From assembly GCA_020543525.1 (NCBI GenBank), contig JAHYIO010000007.1, positions 930,001 through 994,000 of the forward strand: DNA of 64,000 bases, in the 5' to 3' direction. The notes under the pieces were generated by a model. It saw nothing but the letters and a program-made list of their open reading frames with translations, ran no database searches and was not told the DNA's origin. The translations under genes and the position numbers were made by a program. Numbering within the stretch: the first letter of the stretch is position 1; the number at the start of each line of letters is the position of its first letter. Shown here one piece after another: positions 49,508-62,279 of the stretch. This stretch comes from Coriolopsis trogii. Taxonomy: Eukaryota; Basidiomycota; Agaricomycetes; Polyporales; Polyporaceae.

Positions 49508-52500
49508 TCATTCGTCACGATTCCAAGAGTAGACACCATCTCTTACACCCTGCCGCTTTGCGATGGCCTCCAAGTCCTTGTTGCGGGTGTTCGTTGTGTC
49601 CAGCTGATGGCCCATACCCCCGATAGGTGCCTTGCACTCCGGACACCTCGCTGCCTCCATCGCTCCACCGCACTATACGCTAAATCAGCTTACTCGATTC
49701 AACTCTAGGAACAGTACACTCTGACATACCTCCGTGATGACAAACGTATGTCCGTTCTGACAATTGTAGAAGTGTCCGCGATGCGCTGGGATATTAGGAT
49801 CATCAGTTGCTGAATACACACACGAATGACTACGATGAGTGGACGTACAGAAGTTGAACGATCGAACGATATCCTCGAGCTCCTGCGTTGAAAGAGGCTG
49901 GTACGAGCCGTCCTTGAGGATGTACTTCTCGAGGGACTCGCAGTCCCGCGCCCACGTCATGACCTTCTTCCGACAGTTGTCGTCCAGCCACGCACGTTCT
50001 TCCTTCAGGTCCTCCAAGGTCATGGAAGACGGCAGTTGTCGGAGGTACGTCTTCTGGATAACGTCCGAGCTCTGCAGAATCAGATACTTGTAGTTCGTCA
50101 CCTTCTTCGCCAGGCCTTTGCGTTCTTCGTCGATAGCTTCACGCGCACGACCCAGAAGCTCGACGCGCTCGCATAAGGTCCTCCACCGGAACTGTTCGAA
50201 CTCAAACCGGAGCTTCTGGACAGACGCCCGAGCGACTTGACGGGAAGCGGAGGACTCCTTGGCCAACGAGATGGCCTTGTCCGAGTCGACGACGCAGGAT
50301 TTGTACAAGAACATGATGAAGTCCGTCCATATCGCGCGGTGCTCAAGAGCGCCAGGGTTTGCAGACGTCGCTACCAGCGGTAGTTCCTCGAGACGAGCCT
50401 GCGCCAGCTGCGCGATGAGCGCACGGATCTCGAGTGTCAAAAAATAGGCCTCGATCTGGAAGCGCACGTCGGCCTTGGGAGGCGGCTGCCCGATCTTGCA
50501 GTCGACGATCACGAGCGCAAGTGGCTCAGGAGCCTCTGTAGCTCGCGCTGGATCCTGTGCGATCTCCTGCATCTCGAGTCGATAGAGAGTCGTACGCGCA
50601 GCCTCGTACGCCTTGACGTGTGCTCCGCGGGTCGTCGCGATCTTCCAGATGCGACGATAGGCCGTGACAACGGGCCTGATGATCTTGTACCACGATTGAG
50701 CCTCCTGGGAGACGACGCCATGAACCTTCCGCATACCCTCCAGGTCAAATGTATTTGCATGCAAAGGGCCATTGGCTTGCGCGAACGAATCCTTGTCAAC
50801 CTTCACGGAGGACTGACTATCGTCTATTGCAACTACGAGCTTGCGGGCTTGCGACTGGTGGTCGGACATTTTGGAGGTGAACGCCGAGATGGCCGGGCTA
50901 CACTCCTCCAAATCGCGAGACATTGTCCCCGCGACATTCTGCTCCAGGATGTCTAGCGTTGCACGCTTGGTGACGCGTCCGTACCTGAGCGCCGTGATGG
51001 GGCCCCTGCAAGTCGGGCAGGTGGGAGGCTTCTGGTAGTTGATGGGAGGAGATTTGGTCGACAAGAAGGCTCCCGAGTTTGGATCAATCTCATAGAAAGC
51101 TCCCATGTCGCAGTGGCCATCAAGCGTCTCAACGGTGAATATATGCCGACAAGCCAGTGTGATGAGGCGGTCGGAAACATCCGTAGAGCTGAGGTCGATG
51201 TCTTCAAGGCGGCGCTGCATGATGACGTCGACGATATCGGCCTTGCGGTTCTCTGGGAGACAAGTGATGCATATCTGGGTACCGCAAGGTTCGCCACAGA
51301 CTGTCGATCGAATTTAGGGATATATACGCACAGAGCAAGAGTGAACAGAGCTTACCGGACGGACAAGGATGTCCGCATTTCAGTTTCTTGCTGCACGGCT
51401 TGTCGCAGGGGAGTCTGGAACATATCTATAAAACGGGGACAGTCAAAACCAATACGTCCTTGACTGATAAAGGACGCACTGAGCCACACAGCACTGGGCA
51501 AGACATATGCGGGCAGGTCCACGTGCAAGGTTTCATGCACGGCTCACAAGGTTCCGAGCAAGCTTTCGGACACTTGTGGTGCGAGCACTGCTGACGGCAT
51601 TGTGCGCTACAGGACGAATTGCAATTCTGATCCTTGGTGTGACAATCGAGACTGCATTGGTGTTCGCAGTAGAGCAGTCGTTCGCAAGGATGCTTCATAT
51701 GACGAGTGCGTGCAACCCTTCCTGGAACCGTCCTCGTATTCGTGTTTTGCTGGACGGTGAGGCTGCGACAGCCGGAACACCTCGCTTTGCACGTCTTGTT
51801 GCAGCACGACAATGTTCCTGCACATGGTTCTTGACACGAAACCTTCGCTGGGTCCTGGTGACAGGCCATCTTCGCAGAGTGTTCACATGTCGGAAGCTCC
51901 CTTTGTACCTGAGCGTGACACTTGAACCGGCGGAGGTCCTCGAGCATGTGGCTGACATTTGTTATGAGTGCGCGGGATACGGGTGATTATGAGACGTTCG
52001 TGATACGTACCATGGAACACGAGATGCGGTGTGACCACAAGGCAGAACAACCTCGTATATGGGGAACTCGCATTTACCACAATTCTCGAAACAACGTCTA
52101 GAACACGGATGCTTGCGAGGACAGGGCGTGCGGCTGCAAGGCTCCATGCACTTTGTGCTCCTGTGATTGTCCAGAGCAGTGTGGCACTGTTATCTCGGCA
52201 AATCAGCGGGATCGCGAACCAATTGGAGAGACATTCGTACCGCTGAGGGACACGCGTGTCCACATGGGAGACGAGCTTCGCAAGGAAGAGTGCACCCTCC
52301 AGCCGGTGCGCGAAGTGGGATTTCCCCCGGCTTGGAGATGAGGTTAACCTGTTCGGGATGGCGCAGGCAGACAATCGGGAGCGCAGGGCCAATTTGGTCT
52401 CTGCTCTCCATTTCGTCTAGGATGGTGGACCATGTTTCGTTCTGGCGCAGGTTTGCAGCGTTCCCGAAGACGTAAAGCCCGTGTTTCGCTCGAGAAAGGG

Positions 52501-55500
52501 CCACATTGATTCGGTTCGCACTCTGACAAAATGGATGAGATCAACATTGGTCAACACAGAATGCTTTCAGTAAGCTAGGAGGAGAGTCACCTTCAGGAAG
52601 CCAATAGAAGAGCGCCCTATATCGATCTGTCCAGAGTTCCTCACGAGAGAAACGATCACAATCTTTGCTTCTTGCCCTTGGAAGATATCCACAGTACCAA
52701 GACGAACCTGGCAAAATGTCAGCAAAAGAAGTCCAGCTCACGGTAAAGCGACGCACATGTTTGGTAACGAGCACTTCTTCGAACTCGATCTCTTCATCCA
52801 AACCTTGTCTGGCAAGCTGCTCGGCATCACGCTCGTCGACAGCAACAGCAATCTTGAGATCGCGCAGAGCGGCACGAACTTTCTGGAGCTGGCCAAGATA
52901 TGCGCACAAAACAGCGATGTCGCCCGGGCCACTGTAATTCCCCTGGCGCAAGAAGTACAAGACGAGGTCACGGATCATGTCCACCTGTACAGTATCTGAG
53001 ACAGCCGTGACAAAGCACGTAGACCATGAACGCACCTCGAAAGTGTTGAATTTAGAGACAGAGTCTTCCGTGCCGTTCTCTTTGTTCAGGTGGTTGAAGA
53101 AGAATACGTCCTTCTGCATGCCCTGAACTGACGGATAGCGCGTGACGATGTCATTGTCCTCCAGCTTGGGGTAGAGGATCTCTCGGATGAAGTGTGATAT
53201 AGTTGGCCGCATCCTCCTCTGGACATTGATCTGCGACATTGGATACCCGTTGTCCGACAATCGCTCCATGAGGGACCTGTCAAATTTGAAGAGTTCGTTG
53301 CCAATGGTACTGTCCATGGAGAGGGCTGTGACAGAATGTGAGTGATGTTGAAGCTGGTCTCCAATATGTCATACTCACTGTAAGTAGCAAGGTTAGGCCG
53401 CAATTGCTTGGGATCTCCGATACAGATCAAATGACGAACTGTCTCATGATCGTCAGCTTCCCACAAAACTGCAGTATATTCGGTCGTACCTGACGGCACA
53501 AGCGAAGCAAGAATGTGGGCTTCGAGAACTTGACCGGCTTCTTCCACCACAAGGACTCGGGGCGCAATGCTCTGTATACATTGTCAGCGAAGCCATGCAG
53601 AAGTAGATACGGACATACACTGAGCAGCGAAGTGAGCGAGGCCGCGCCTAGATGATGTTAGTCCGCTTGCACATGTTATACAGACTTCAGCGTACCTGTG
53701 GTAGTACAAGCAATCAAGTCAGATTCGCTAAGAATGCGTCGACGAATCTAGACAGCGTAGTCAGCACAAGAGTTGGAGGCGGTTATATTTGAGCGTACCT
53801 CATCCTTCATATCGTCATACTCCTTACAAGCCTCCTTGTACTGTTCCTTCAATCGCGAGTACTCGTCGAGTCTGGTGTCATAAGCAAGAGCTCTGATCTT
53901 GCGCTCCCACTCATCTGCCAGTCGCGTCCGTTCTGCCATCGACATAGACCAGACGTTGGCAGAGTTGAATAGCGTGCTCAGGGGACGGTTCAAACTCGGA
54001 ACAGGAGGAACGAGGCCACCGAAGCCCAGAGTCTGGAAGAACACAGCGGGGTTTGTGAGAAACGACTGCGCGGCGGCCTCTTCCTCGTCACTTAATGCTC
54101 GTTGTTTGCCCTTTGTCGTTGGCATAGGGACTGGTTTCTGCTGGATGTATTTCAAGTCCTGCCCTTCCCGCCAGAACCCGTAGACAGTGCGCGAGACGGA
54201 TGTGTCGACCATCTTCTTCTTTCCCTTCTTCTTGACTTCCTGGAACTCGCCCTCCTCATCCTGCTCCTTCCACATGAGCGACGCCAGCTCGGAGATCCAG
54301 AACGGGGGCATGCGTATCGCGTCGGCGTGCTGGGGGCATTGAATGTCAAGGTACTCTTCAATCTTTTCCCAAGTGAGAAGCGGGAGTCGGATGGACGTCA
54401 TCGTGGTCGTCATTCTCTCCTCGAGCTCCTTCATGATGGCATACTGACGCTTGATATTGCGATTGAGAGTCGGAGCGGTTGCGACGCGTTCAAGCTTGTC
54501 GAGCGTGTACTGCGAGATACGCTCGTCAGACGAACGTGTTCCGAGACGAACGATCTTGTTGGTGATCTTGGCATCAAGGACGGAAGTCAGCATATGGTCA
54601 AGAGCATGGTTGGTAAACGCAATGAGGACTGTGTAACAAGCATCAGGGTGACTGGTTGTACTACCTGGGAGTAATATATATCCCACGCACCAATAGGCCT
54701 AATCTTGCTCGCGAACAAGACTCTAAGGATTTCCTTCGCTGTAAAACTCTGTACACGAGATGGCGGACAAACATCGTTGAGGTATCACTGATACGCTCCT
54801 CATAGTATCCACTGACCTTCCCAGTTCCAGGAGGACTGTCCAGTGGTGATGTGAGAGGAGTAATAGTATGGTTCGCCTCTCAGACTCACCCTTGCATGAG
54901 GGAGACCTCTCGGATTAGCGTGTCTACCACTGCTTCTGCTTGACTTGGATCAAGGACGCTCAACGTCTTCAGCTGCCTGCGAGCCCGCTCGATGGAAAGT
55001 GGATTTGAAACGTCAAGGTCCGATATCGCCATACCCTTCTTCGCCAGACACTGCAGCTTGTACTTGAAGCCGGGCGCGAGAGCGTACTTCGGCGGAAGGA
55101 CATTCACACCGTTAAGCGGACCAGCGGCAGCGATATAGCGCATGAAGGGGATATCCGTCGGCTCGACTGTCTGTAATTTATGAAGGAAGGGGCGGACCGA
55201 TTCGAACATGACGCTGTTGTCAACCAACACTGCAAATGTCGAGTTGTTGACGCAAAGTCGCTCTCCGCGGAGTGCCATGAGCTCGACCGCGGTATCGAAG
55301 AACGAGATATGGACTTGGATGCGCTCGCGCTCGTGCTTCGCGGACTCTGCGATGTCCTTCCCATACGATTGGACAGTGCCCAGGTATGAGCGCACATTCC
55401 CACGAGCGACGACGATGAGGGCAACCAGGCTCGCCCCCTGCAGCTTGCGGCTGTGCTCCCAATACGCGACCCGTTTCTTCATATCTTTGTCGCGTGCTGC

Positions 55501-57490
55501 GCCGCCTGGAGGCGTATCGACCACGAGCGTGACTTGTACACCTTTGCGCTTCGCTTCGGGTGGTTTGGCGAGGAATTCGACATTTGTGTATACTTGGAAG
55601 AAAACGGAGTCGCGCCCAGAGGTGCGGTACGCGCCGCCCTTGCTCGCAAGGAGAGATTCGAGCTTGGTGCGTTCGTTCTGTTGGCGGTTGTGACCAAGCG
55701 CGCGATTGAGATCGTCTTGTATGACTACAAGAGATTGTCGAGTCGTCGAGCTATGACAAGCTGTCAGCAAGGGGTGAACAAAGACACAGCCGATACTCAC
55801 ATGAGTTCCTCACGCAGGAGACGGAACTGGATGTCGAGATGCCGTTCCATGGATCCCAGAGGGAGATGATGAGGGGCTTCCGGACTGAACACGGGCATAT
55901 ATGGAGCAACGGGGCAGAACAGCTCGTCGTGGGTAGGAGCAATTCGGACCTTCTCGATCTCTTGTAAATCGTTGTCGTGTCGGGGTCCATATATGCGAAG
56001 TTGACCTGGCGGATCGTAAGTCTGTGCAAGTTGCGCAATCCGAGCTTGGCTGCGTTGCTCAGGTGTGATAGTCGACTTGGGCGGGCCTTGCTTGAGACGC
56101 ATAACAACCCCCGACTCTCGTTCCACGATCTGTCCAAGGCGCTCGATATCTTCACGAATGTGGCTGAGCATCAATCTTTTGTTGTTGCTGGGAGCGGAGG
56201 ATATGGGGTCTTCGAAACGAGAAGGTGAGGCCGAGACGGCAGCGGACCACGTCTCGAACCAGTCGGTGAAGTCGTTGATGAAGGTTGGTAGATCTGCATT
56301 GCTACGGATGGCGTCCTTGTAACGATTGAAGTACCTGTTGTTTGTGATGTTCTGCGTTCACCATTGAGACGCAATAGCAGAGGCTTATCGAACGTACTGC
56401 AAAAACACCGTGGAGAGTGTCCGGAAAACGGTTACGCCGTCGAGGGTATTCTGCAGAGATGCCGATAGGTTGGGAGTTCGGTCTTTCCATGATTTCGATT
56501 TCACCATGTTGGTCAGGCAGACACGTAAGGTGGCAAATACATGCTCGTGGTTGTTCTTGATGATTGCGTACAGGGTACTGCCCTTGCAATCAGCATTGGA
56601 ATAAGACGGACGAATCAAACTTACTTGATGTTTTTGTTGAGGGTGGACTTGAGCACCAGATCCGAGGAAATGAATTGAAGTATTGGAAAGTAGCCTCGCT
56701 GAAACGAAAGCGCTCCATCTTGAGAGCCAATGGTAGTGTCCACTGCTTCGAAACGGAGAACTTCTCCGATACGATGAAGCGCGTTCCCCTGTCGGAAGAT
56801 GTAAGATAAAATGTAAACCAAAGCTTGTATGAACACACCCTAACGACAGCTTCGAGAAACTCCTGGGCGTTGTCAGTATTCTAAGGGACGTTGAAGCCAT
56901 GTCAGGGTAGTCAAGCCACTCATGAGCAGTCGCGGACGCACCCAAGTCTTGTTTCTATCATTCACACTCGCCAAAACCCTGACGAAGCCTTGCACCTGTG
57001 CGGCGTAGTCGAAGCGATAGTTGTCGCGCAGAAATTCCTTCAGATAGTTGTGCACTTCGCTCGGGTTGAGATTGTGTCGTTCCTCACGCACGGACCCAGC
57101 GCTCGCCGCGAGCCCTCCCGGCGAGAAGAAGTTGACTGCCGCATCTTCGCCTTCGTCACTAGCGGCGTCCCTATCTGCCTGTACGGCAGTTCCCGTCTTC
57201 TGTACATGCCGGTAGGAGCACTCAAAGCCTCTTACGCAGGCGCCCGACGTCCAGAAGAACTGACAGACATTGCGAGGGACGCCATTGGGTGGACCTTGAT
57301 TCTGGTTAGGGGATCGTGGCGAGTTTGGTACGGGTGTCTGGGAGCGTCTGCGAGATGGCGAGGACATCGAGGAGGTCGAGCCGCGAGACGACGAGGACGG
57401 GATGCGGTCATGAGAGTACTCGCATTGATTACCAAAATGGCACCCTTTCGCTGTAAGGACGAGACGACAAGGTCCTTTCTTCTGTGACAT
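49508..57490 (-). CDS. ZNFX1: ZNFX1-type SF1 helicase with CCCH, NFX1 and RZ zinc fingers
   Basis: UPF1-like helicase family that includes animal ZNFX1 and fission yeast Hrr1, linked to small-RNA silencing and RNA surveillance. Roughly 2,100 aa. Starts MSQKKGPCRLVLTAKGC. Two N-terminal C-x8-C-x5-C-x3-H fingers are at CRLVLTAKGCHFGNQCEYSH and CQFFWTSGACVRGFECSYRH. A long helical region contains the ZNFX1-specific block NAQEFLEAVVR and RGYFPILQFISSDLVLKST. The helicase core has QGPPGTGK (Walker A, assembled from a 19-nt exon near 54823-54841), LIAFTNHALDHML (Ia), LVVEEAGQVLEAH (II), LICIGDPKQLRPN (III), INVQRRMRPTISHF (IV), LGTVDIFQGQEAKIVIVSL (V) and NRINVALSRAKHGLYVFGN (VI). Cys-rich NFX1-type fingers follow (CTLPCEARLPCGHACPS and about 51500-52100). 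The C-terminal RZ finger is YNCQNGHTFVITE then CGGAMEAARCPECKAPIGG. All motor motifs are intact. Confidence 0.93.
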
Positions 57491-58407
57491 ACTAGAGCGG
57501 TGAAACGGGCGTTGTCGAGAATGAGGCAGTCGGCAGTGGTGGTCAGAGGCAGAGTGGTCGTCGAAGAGAACAGCGAGGGAATCCCAGGTGCGAAGTGGAG
57601 GGTAAGAAGTATGGAAAGTTTCAGGGGAGGTCCTGGACTTCATTTCGACAACGTTTACCTCATGGATCTTCCAGGGTTCCGAGTACAGGAAGCTTGTCAA
57701 GATCGGACGCTCACAGGTTCTTCACGCTTTGCCTGCCTGTGTCCTTCATCGTATCCATGCATGCTAGCCACTAGCAATACACGAGGCAAACTTCAGACGT
57801 TGCGTTGAATACCTGTTGCTCGCATGAGCCTCGAAAGACATGAAAACAGAGGATCGTTAGGCGTCAAGGACGGTGTAGCCTCCTACCGCAGCACACTCTC
57901 AGGGCAGAAACTCACCTGGCCGACGACAGCCGCTGTCATCCGGGGTTACTTCTTGGGACTGACGTCCACCAAACGGGTATCATACATTCGCTCACTGTTA
58001 TCCGGGACCTCCGAGAATTGAGTAGTCGAGCAACCGGATCGACTTGATGTATGCGGCGACTAATCAAGTCAAACTTACAAGGCAGTAGTGGTTATCCTAC
58101 GTATTTCAGAAGTTAGTAGAGTACACCCCACATGATCACAAGCGACTCACCCTTGACGTGTTGGTGGTCGACTTCAAGATCTGCCCGAGACGCGTCGGAT
58201 ATCGATATCGTCCCCAAAACAGGCAACAGCATTGCAGGCAGACGCGGTCGCGTGTCCGCGTTTCTCCCTTGTTACGTAACAGAGCGCTCAAGTTTCTGAG
58301 CTGGACACGGTCTGCCTGAAAGTCGTACTTAGCACCGGCCTCCTACGACTCCTCACGGCTGCTCCTGTTTTCTGATCTCTTCTGCGAGACGAAACGATAC
58401 TCGCGGT
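57491..58407. promoter_or_regulatory. divergent region between helicase gene and uL24m gene
   Basis: 917 bases between outward-facing starts. Short frames on both strands (57500-57808, 58288-58641) show no family similarity. No repeats were seen. Confidence 0.4.
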
Positions 58408-59700
58408 ATGGGGTCTATCACCGCCAAAGAGCTGGCATTTGCGGCCACGACACACGTCTTCACGCGCAACTTCCGGCATCTGCTCCCTGTGCCGCGTTTC
58501 CTTGTCCGTGGACCGTTCATGCCTGGGCAGCCGCGGCCGAAGGACACGAAGCCCAAGGACAGAATCAAGTACTGGAACATTGTTCCCGGAGATTTCGTGC
58601 GGTTGCGAGGGGACAGCAAGGGGGTTGTGCATGAGGTGCACAGGGTCAATAAGCTCAGTAATAGGGTGATCTTGAAGAGGGAAATCAACAAGCCGGTGAG
58701 TCCAGCAGGTTACTCTACAATAGACCGTACACTCACTAGCAGTGGCACCCTACTAATGTGTAGGGGTATGTACCCGACCCGCGGTCGGGGACTGGTGTGT
58801 CGGTTCCGTATTCAAAATGCCAACTGCTCGTTGGCAAATATGAATACCCCCCTCAGGGTGAAGCCTCTGAGCCTGTATTCCAGAAGTACGTGACATTGAG
58901 TGCGGAAACAAATCGTCATGCTCATAGGGCATCCACAGTGTGTTTGCTTCGCGTATTACCATGTCCAAGCCGCATTTCAACCGTTTTGGGGGCTTTTGGA
59001 TCTGGAAACGTTTCGCGGTGAATACCACCCCTCGTTTACCTGACTACAGCCCAGAAACGCGCTCGCCCGTTGAGATCCCTTGGCCCAAGCGCTCCGTTGC
59101 GACGCGTCCAGAGCGTGCGTACAATAACAACAAACCACTCATGTTGCATGCACTCACTATTCCATAGCGAGTGCCTATGACACTACCGAAGACGCCGTTC
59201 TGGAGGTCACGTACACTCCACCGCCACTACCGTCCAGCCTTTTGGCTCCAGTTCCCCGTGTGCCCAGCGAGCACGAGTACATCACCTCCCTCATCAAGCC
59301 CGAAAAGGTCACCATACCATCCTCTGCCGCCGTCGAGATCCACCTCGAGAAGGAGCTGTCGAACCCTCACAGCCGCGCCAAGAAGCAAGCGCGCTGGAAG
59401 GCCCACCAGGCTCGCAGCAAGGCGCTCCTCCAGCAGTACATCAACGCGGAGTATGCGAACCTTGGCGGTCGTACGAGGCGTATCGCACGCATAGAGGCGA
59501 TGTGGAAGTGGCAGCAGCACATCATCCGCGAGCGCCGGGAGGAGCTGAAGCGCAGATGGCGGAACCGTGGGGCGGAGGCGAGGTTGGAGAGGAAGAAGCA
59601 GCGCCAGGCTCGCAAGGTTGCGAAGCGGAACGAGAAGCTGCGCAACCTCGTCCTCGAGACTGCGCCGAACCAGGTCGTGCCGCCCTCGGCTCAGGCTTAG
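58408..59700 (+). CDS. MRPL40: mitochondrial ribosomal protein uL24m
   Basis: KOW-domain protein of the mitochondrial large subunit that binds 23S-like rRNA early in assembly. Exon 1, MGSITAKELAFAATTHVFTR, continues to RIKYWNIVPGDFVRLRGDSK and GVVHEVHRVNKLSNRVILKR, the KOW motif. Next exons give GYVPDPRSGTGVSVPYSKCQ and LLVGKYEYPPQGEASEPVFQ; then FASRITMSKPHFNRFGGFWI, WKRFAVNTTPRLPDYSPETR; then ASAYDTTEDAVLEVTYTPPP and a long basic Arg/Lys-rich C-terminal extension (AKKQARWKAHQARSKALLQQ; RRRWRNRGAEARLERKKQRQ-like) ending VVPPSAQA. The basic helical extension is usual in fungal uL24m. Introns are about 50-60 bases. A decayed copy of the 3' end lies at 62280-62440. Confidence 0.92.
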
Positions 59701-60499
59701 ACATGCCGCTACTAGGCGGTGGAGAGTATATTGTAGACCTCGGCGCGTGTGCCTTTGCGTTGTGTGATGTGAAGGCCCGCGACATAATACAATGCCAGGT
59801 TAGCTCAACACATTCATGGCTTCAGCGATTGGCCTCTTGTGACTTGTATCGCGAAACCATATTCGTATCAGCATCCAGTAGTGCGCGAAGGGAGTTGCCA
59901 ATCCTATCCAACTTGAAGCTGAGCCGATGGATGAAGCTGAATCATTATTGTTCTGTACTCAAGCCTTGTTTAATATCCAAGGAGGTCGCGAAAAAACACT
60001 AGGTCAAGAACGAACAAAAACATCGCGACGCTGGTCTGCTCGGATGGAGCATTGCCAGGTTACCCGCATGAAGGTTCGGAACCGCAGGTGGGTTGGGAGC
60101 CCAATCGAGATCTGCAAATTGGGCTCGTCTCTTGATACACGAAGTAACTTGAAAAGATCACGAAATGCTTCCAGCTCTTTACGTTCAAAAGTGCAATCCA
60201 CCTGCCATTGCAGTGGCAGTTCTGATATTGTGTTTGTAAGTATAGAGGATCACGACGTACCGCTGGCCACGAGCTCGCACACTGCAACATGATCTCGGAC
60301 AGGAATATCCCGACTCACCGGTATCTTATGAAGCTTCGGGGTACTTTTCGTTCAACTCCGAGGATAAGCCCGAGGCAGTCAACATGGCTAACAGCGTGTA
60401 TAAAAGACCAGCGAAGAGGCAAGGAAGTCGTTAATACCTCACCAATATCTGAGCAGTACTACTGCAACAACCCCTATCTACAACCATCCCCAATACAGC
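59701..60499. other. uL24m 3' flank and NmrA-reductase promoter
   Basis: 799 bases. The first 80 bases, uL24m 3' UTR, are echoed in the relic at 62380-62450. The rest is AT-richer and holds no recognised gene. A TATA box lies at the right end. Confidence 0.5.
60399..60406 (+). promoter_or_regulatory. TATA box of NmrA-family reductase gene
   Basis: TATAAAAG about 100 bases before the ATG at 60500, a normal spacing. It is the clearest TATA element in the window and suggests a regulated rather than constitutive promoter. Confidence 0.6.
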
Positions 60500-61702
60500 A
60501 TGGCGACCACTAAGCCTCTCGTCCTCGTGCTGGGCGCAACAGGATACACCGGGAAGAGTGTCGTCGACGGGCTCCTGAGCTCCGGAAACTTCGTACGTAG
60601 TCCCCAAGCTTCCGGTGGTCGAACTTCTCTCAATCCTGTCCCGACACAGCGCCTCGCGGCCATGGTCCGCCCTCTGTCGCTAGCAAAGCCTGCAGTGGAA
60701 GAGCTCCGCGCCGCCGGGATCGAGATTCGCCCTGGGGATATCACGGACCCGGAGGAGGAGCTGAAGAAGGTCCTCGTCGGCGTCGACATCCTCATCAGCC
60801 TTGTGCAAGGGTTCATCGTCCCCGCACAGCGCGCCATCCTCCAGGCCGCCAAGGACGTCGGCGTGCGGCGCGTCGTGCCCTGCGACTTTGCGACTCCTGG
60901 CTCTCGCGGTGTCCGTGAGCTCCACGATTCGGTGCGTCAGTCGCTGTCCTTGTGAGATGTTCATGCTCACAAAGGGGGGCTGTGAACCGTGAGCAGAAGC
61001 TGGCTATACGCGACTTTGTCCTAGAACTTGGGCTTGGGTACACGTTCATCGACGTCGGCTGGTGGATGCAGCTCTTCCTCCCGTTGCCTGTCAGGACTCC
61101 GATCCCTGAGAAGGTCAAGCGGGATTTCTCCTGGACGGTGTGGGGCGACGGCAACACCCCGCTCCTCCTTACGGACGCCCGCCGGATCGGGGCGTATGTC
61201 GCGCGCATTATCGCAGACGAGCGCACGCTCAACAAGGCTGTCATAGTATGGGAGGACGAAGTGACGACGAACGAGGCAATGGCGCTCGGCGACCGCTACT
61301 CCGGCGAGGCCGATGCACTGAGGGCAAAGCGTGTATACGTGAGTGATTGGACAATTGCGGGTTGGTACGTCACGAAGCGGAAGACTGACATCCTGCGTGC
61401 AGGTGAGCGAACAGGAGCTCATCAAAGCCAGAGAGGCTGCGCACGAAGCCTTCGCGAAGGATCCGCAAGATATCAACAACTTGATGCAGACAGCACTGAC
61501 AGACTACATGTACAGCCTGCACGTTCTCAAGGAGAACACGCTCGTCAGCGCGAAGAAATTCGGGTATCTGGACGTGCACGAGCTATACCCGGATCTGCCG
61601 AGATACAAGTTCGAAGATTTCGCGAAGGAGTTCTACGCGATGGAAAACCCGGGGGAGTTGTATCTGAGGGACAGCATGCGTGAGATTTTCGAAAAGATGT
61701 AG
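60500..61702 (+). CDS. NmrA/isoflavone-reductase-like NAD(P)-binding protein
   Basis: Atypical short-chain dehydrogenase fold of the NmrA/phenylcoumaran-reductase type. Exon 1 MATTKPLVLVLGATGYTGKS contains the Rossmann GATGYTGK dinucleotide loop. An intron (about 60592-60650) joins NF to RLAAMVRPLSLAKPAVEELR. AGIEIRPGDITDPEEEL, VGVDILISLVQGF and VRRVVPCDFATPGSRGVREL are typical strands of the family; an intron follows to KLAIRDFVLELGLGYTFIDV. The lysine (RELHDSKLAIRDF) aligns with the usual catalytic position, by inference. The last intron joins RVYV to SEQELIKAREAAHEAFA; the C-terminus is LRDSMREIFEKM. About 330 aa. Substrate unknown: family members act as reductases of aromatic or phenolic compounds or as redox sensors. 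Confidence 0.88.
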
Positions 61703-61862
61703 CATAATGCGAGGACGTACATGTCTGCCGATTATTGCTTTCCTTCATAATCATGGTATTGAGTGCCGTTCATACGTTACTGAGAGACGATTCAGTCGCT
61801 AGCCCTCCCACCTACCGAAGCATTCGCTCATTGCATAAACACACATATACCGCTCCTTCACA

Positions 61863-62145
61863 GTAGACGGCGACATCTGGGCACTCACCAACGCAGTCCA
61901 GGACGCACTCCGCTACCATGACAGAGACTACCTCCCCCTGGGCTCCTGCGCCCTCGTCCCACTCTCCCCTGCACTCACCGCGACCAACAAGCTTGGGTGC
62001 ATTGTCCTCGCCGTCCTTGCGCACCCCAGAAGTCGTCTCCTGGCACGTCGACCTCGTGGTCGACGATGGCATGTAGAACCTTCTGTTTGCTATCTGGCGC
62101 TGGAACAGGGGCGACCGCCCGTCGGGTGCTCATGACTGGGATGAG
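61863..62145 (+). pseudogene. broken fragment of a macro-domain-like gene
   Basis: Reading from 61863 gives VDGDIWALTNAVQDALRYHD then YLPLGSCALVPLSP and TNKLGCIVLAVL. After a frame change near 62010-62020 it continues RTPEVVSWHVDLVVDDGM, an in-frame TAG at 62074-62076, then NLLFAIWRWNRGDRPSGAHD. The order matches fungal macro-domain-like (ADP-ribose-binding) proteins, in which a Trp is expected where TAG now stands. No start or ligand-loop region is present. One frameshift plus one stop indicate a dead fragment. The family call is moderate, from memory of the motif order. Confidence 0.6.
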
Positions 62146-62279
62146 GTACGTTTGAGGGCGGTGGAGATGGATCAAACTAGAACACTGTGATCGATATGCG
62201 GTTTGTACTTATCTTGGTGAGCAGGTAGCCAGGGTCGGTTGGTCATAATGTCACTTCACGATATTGTAGGGAGTCCAAG

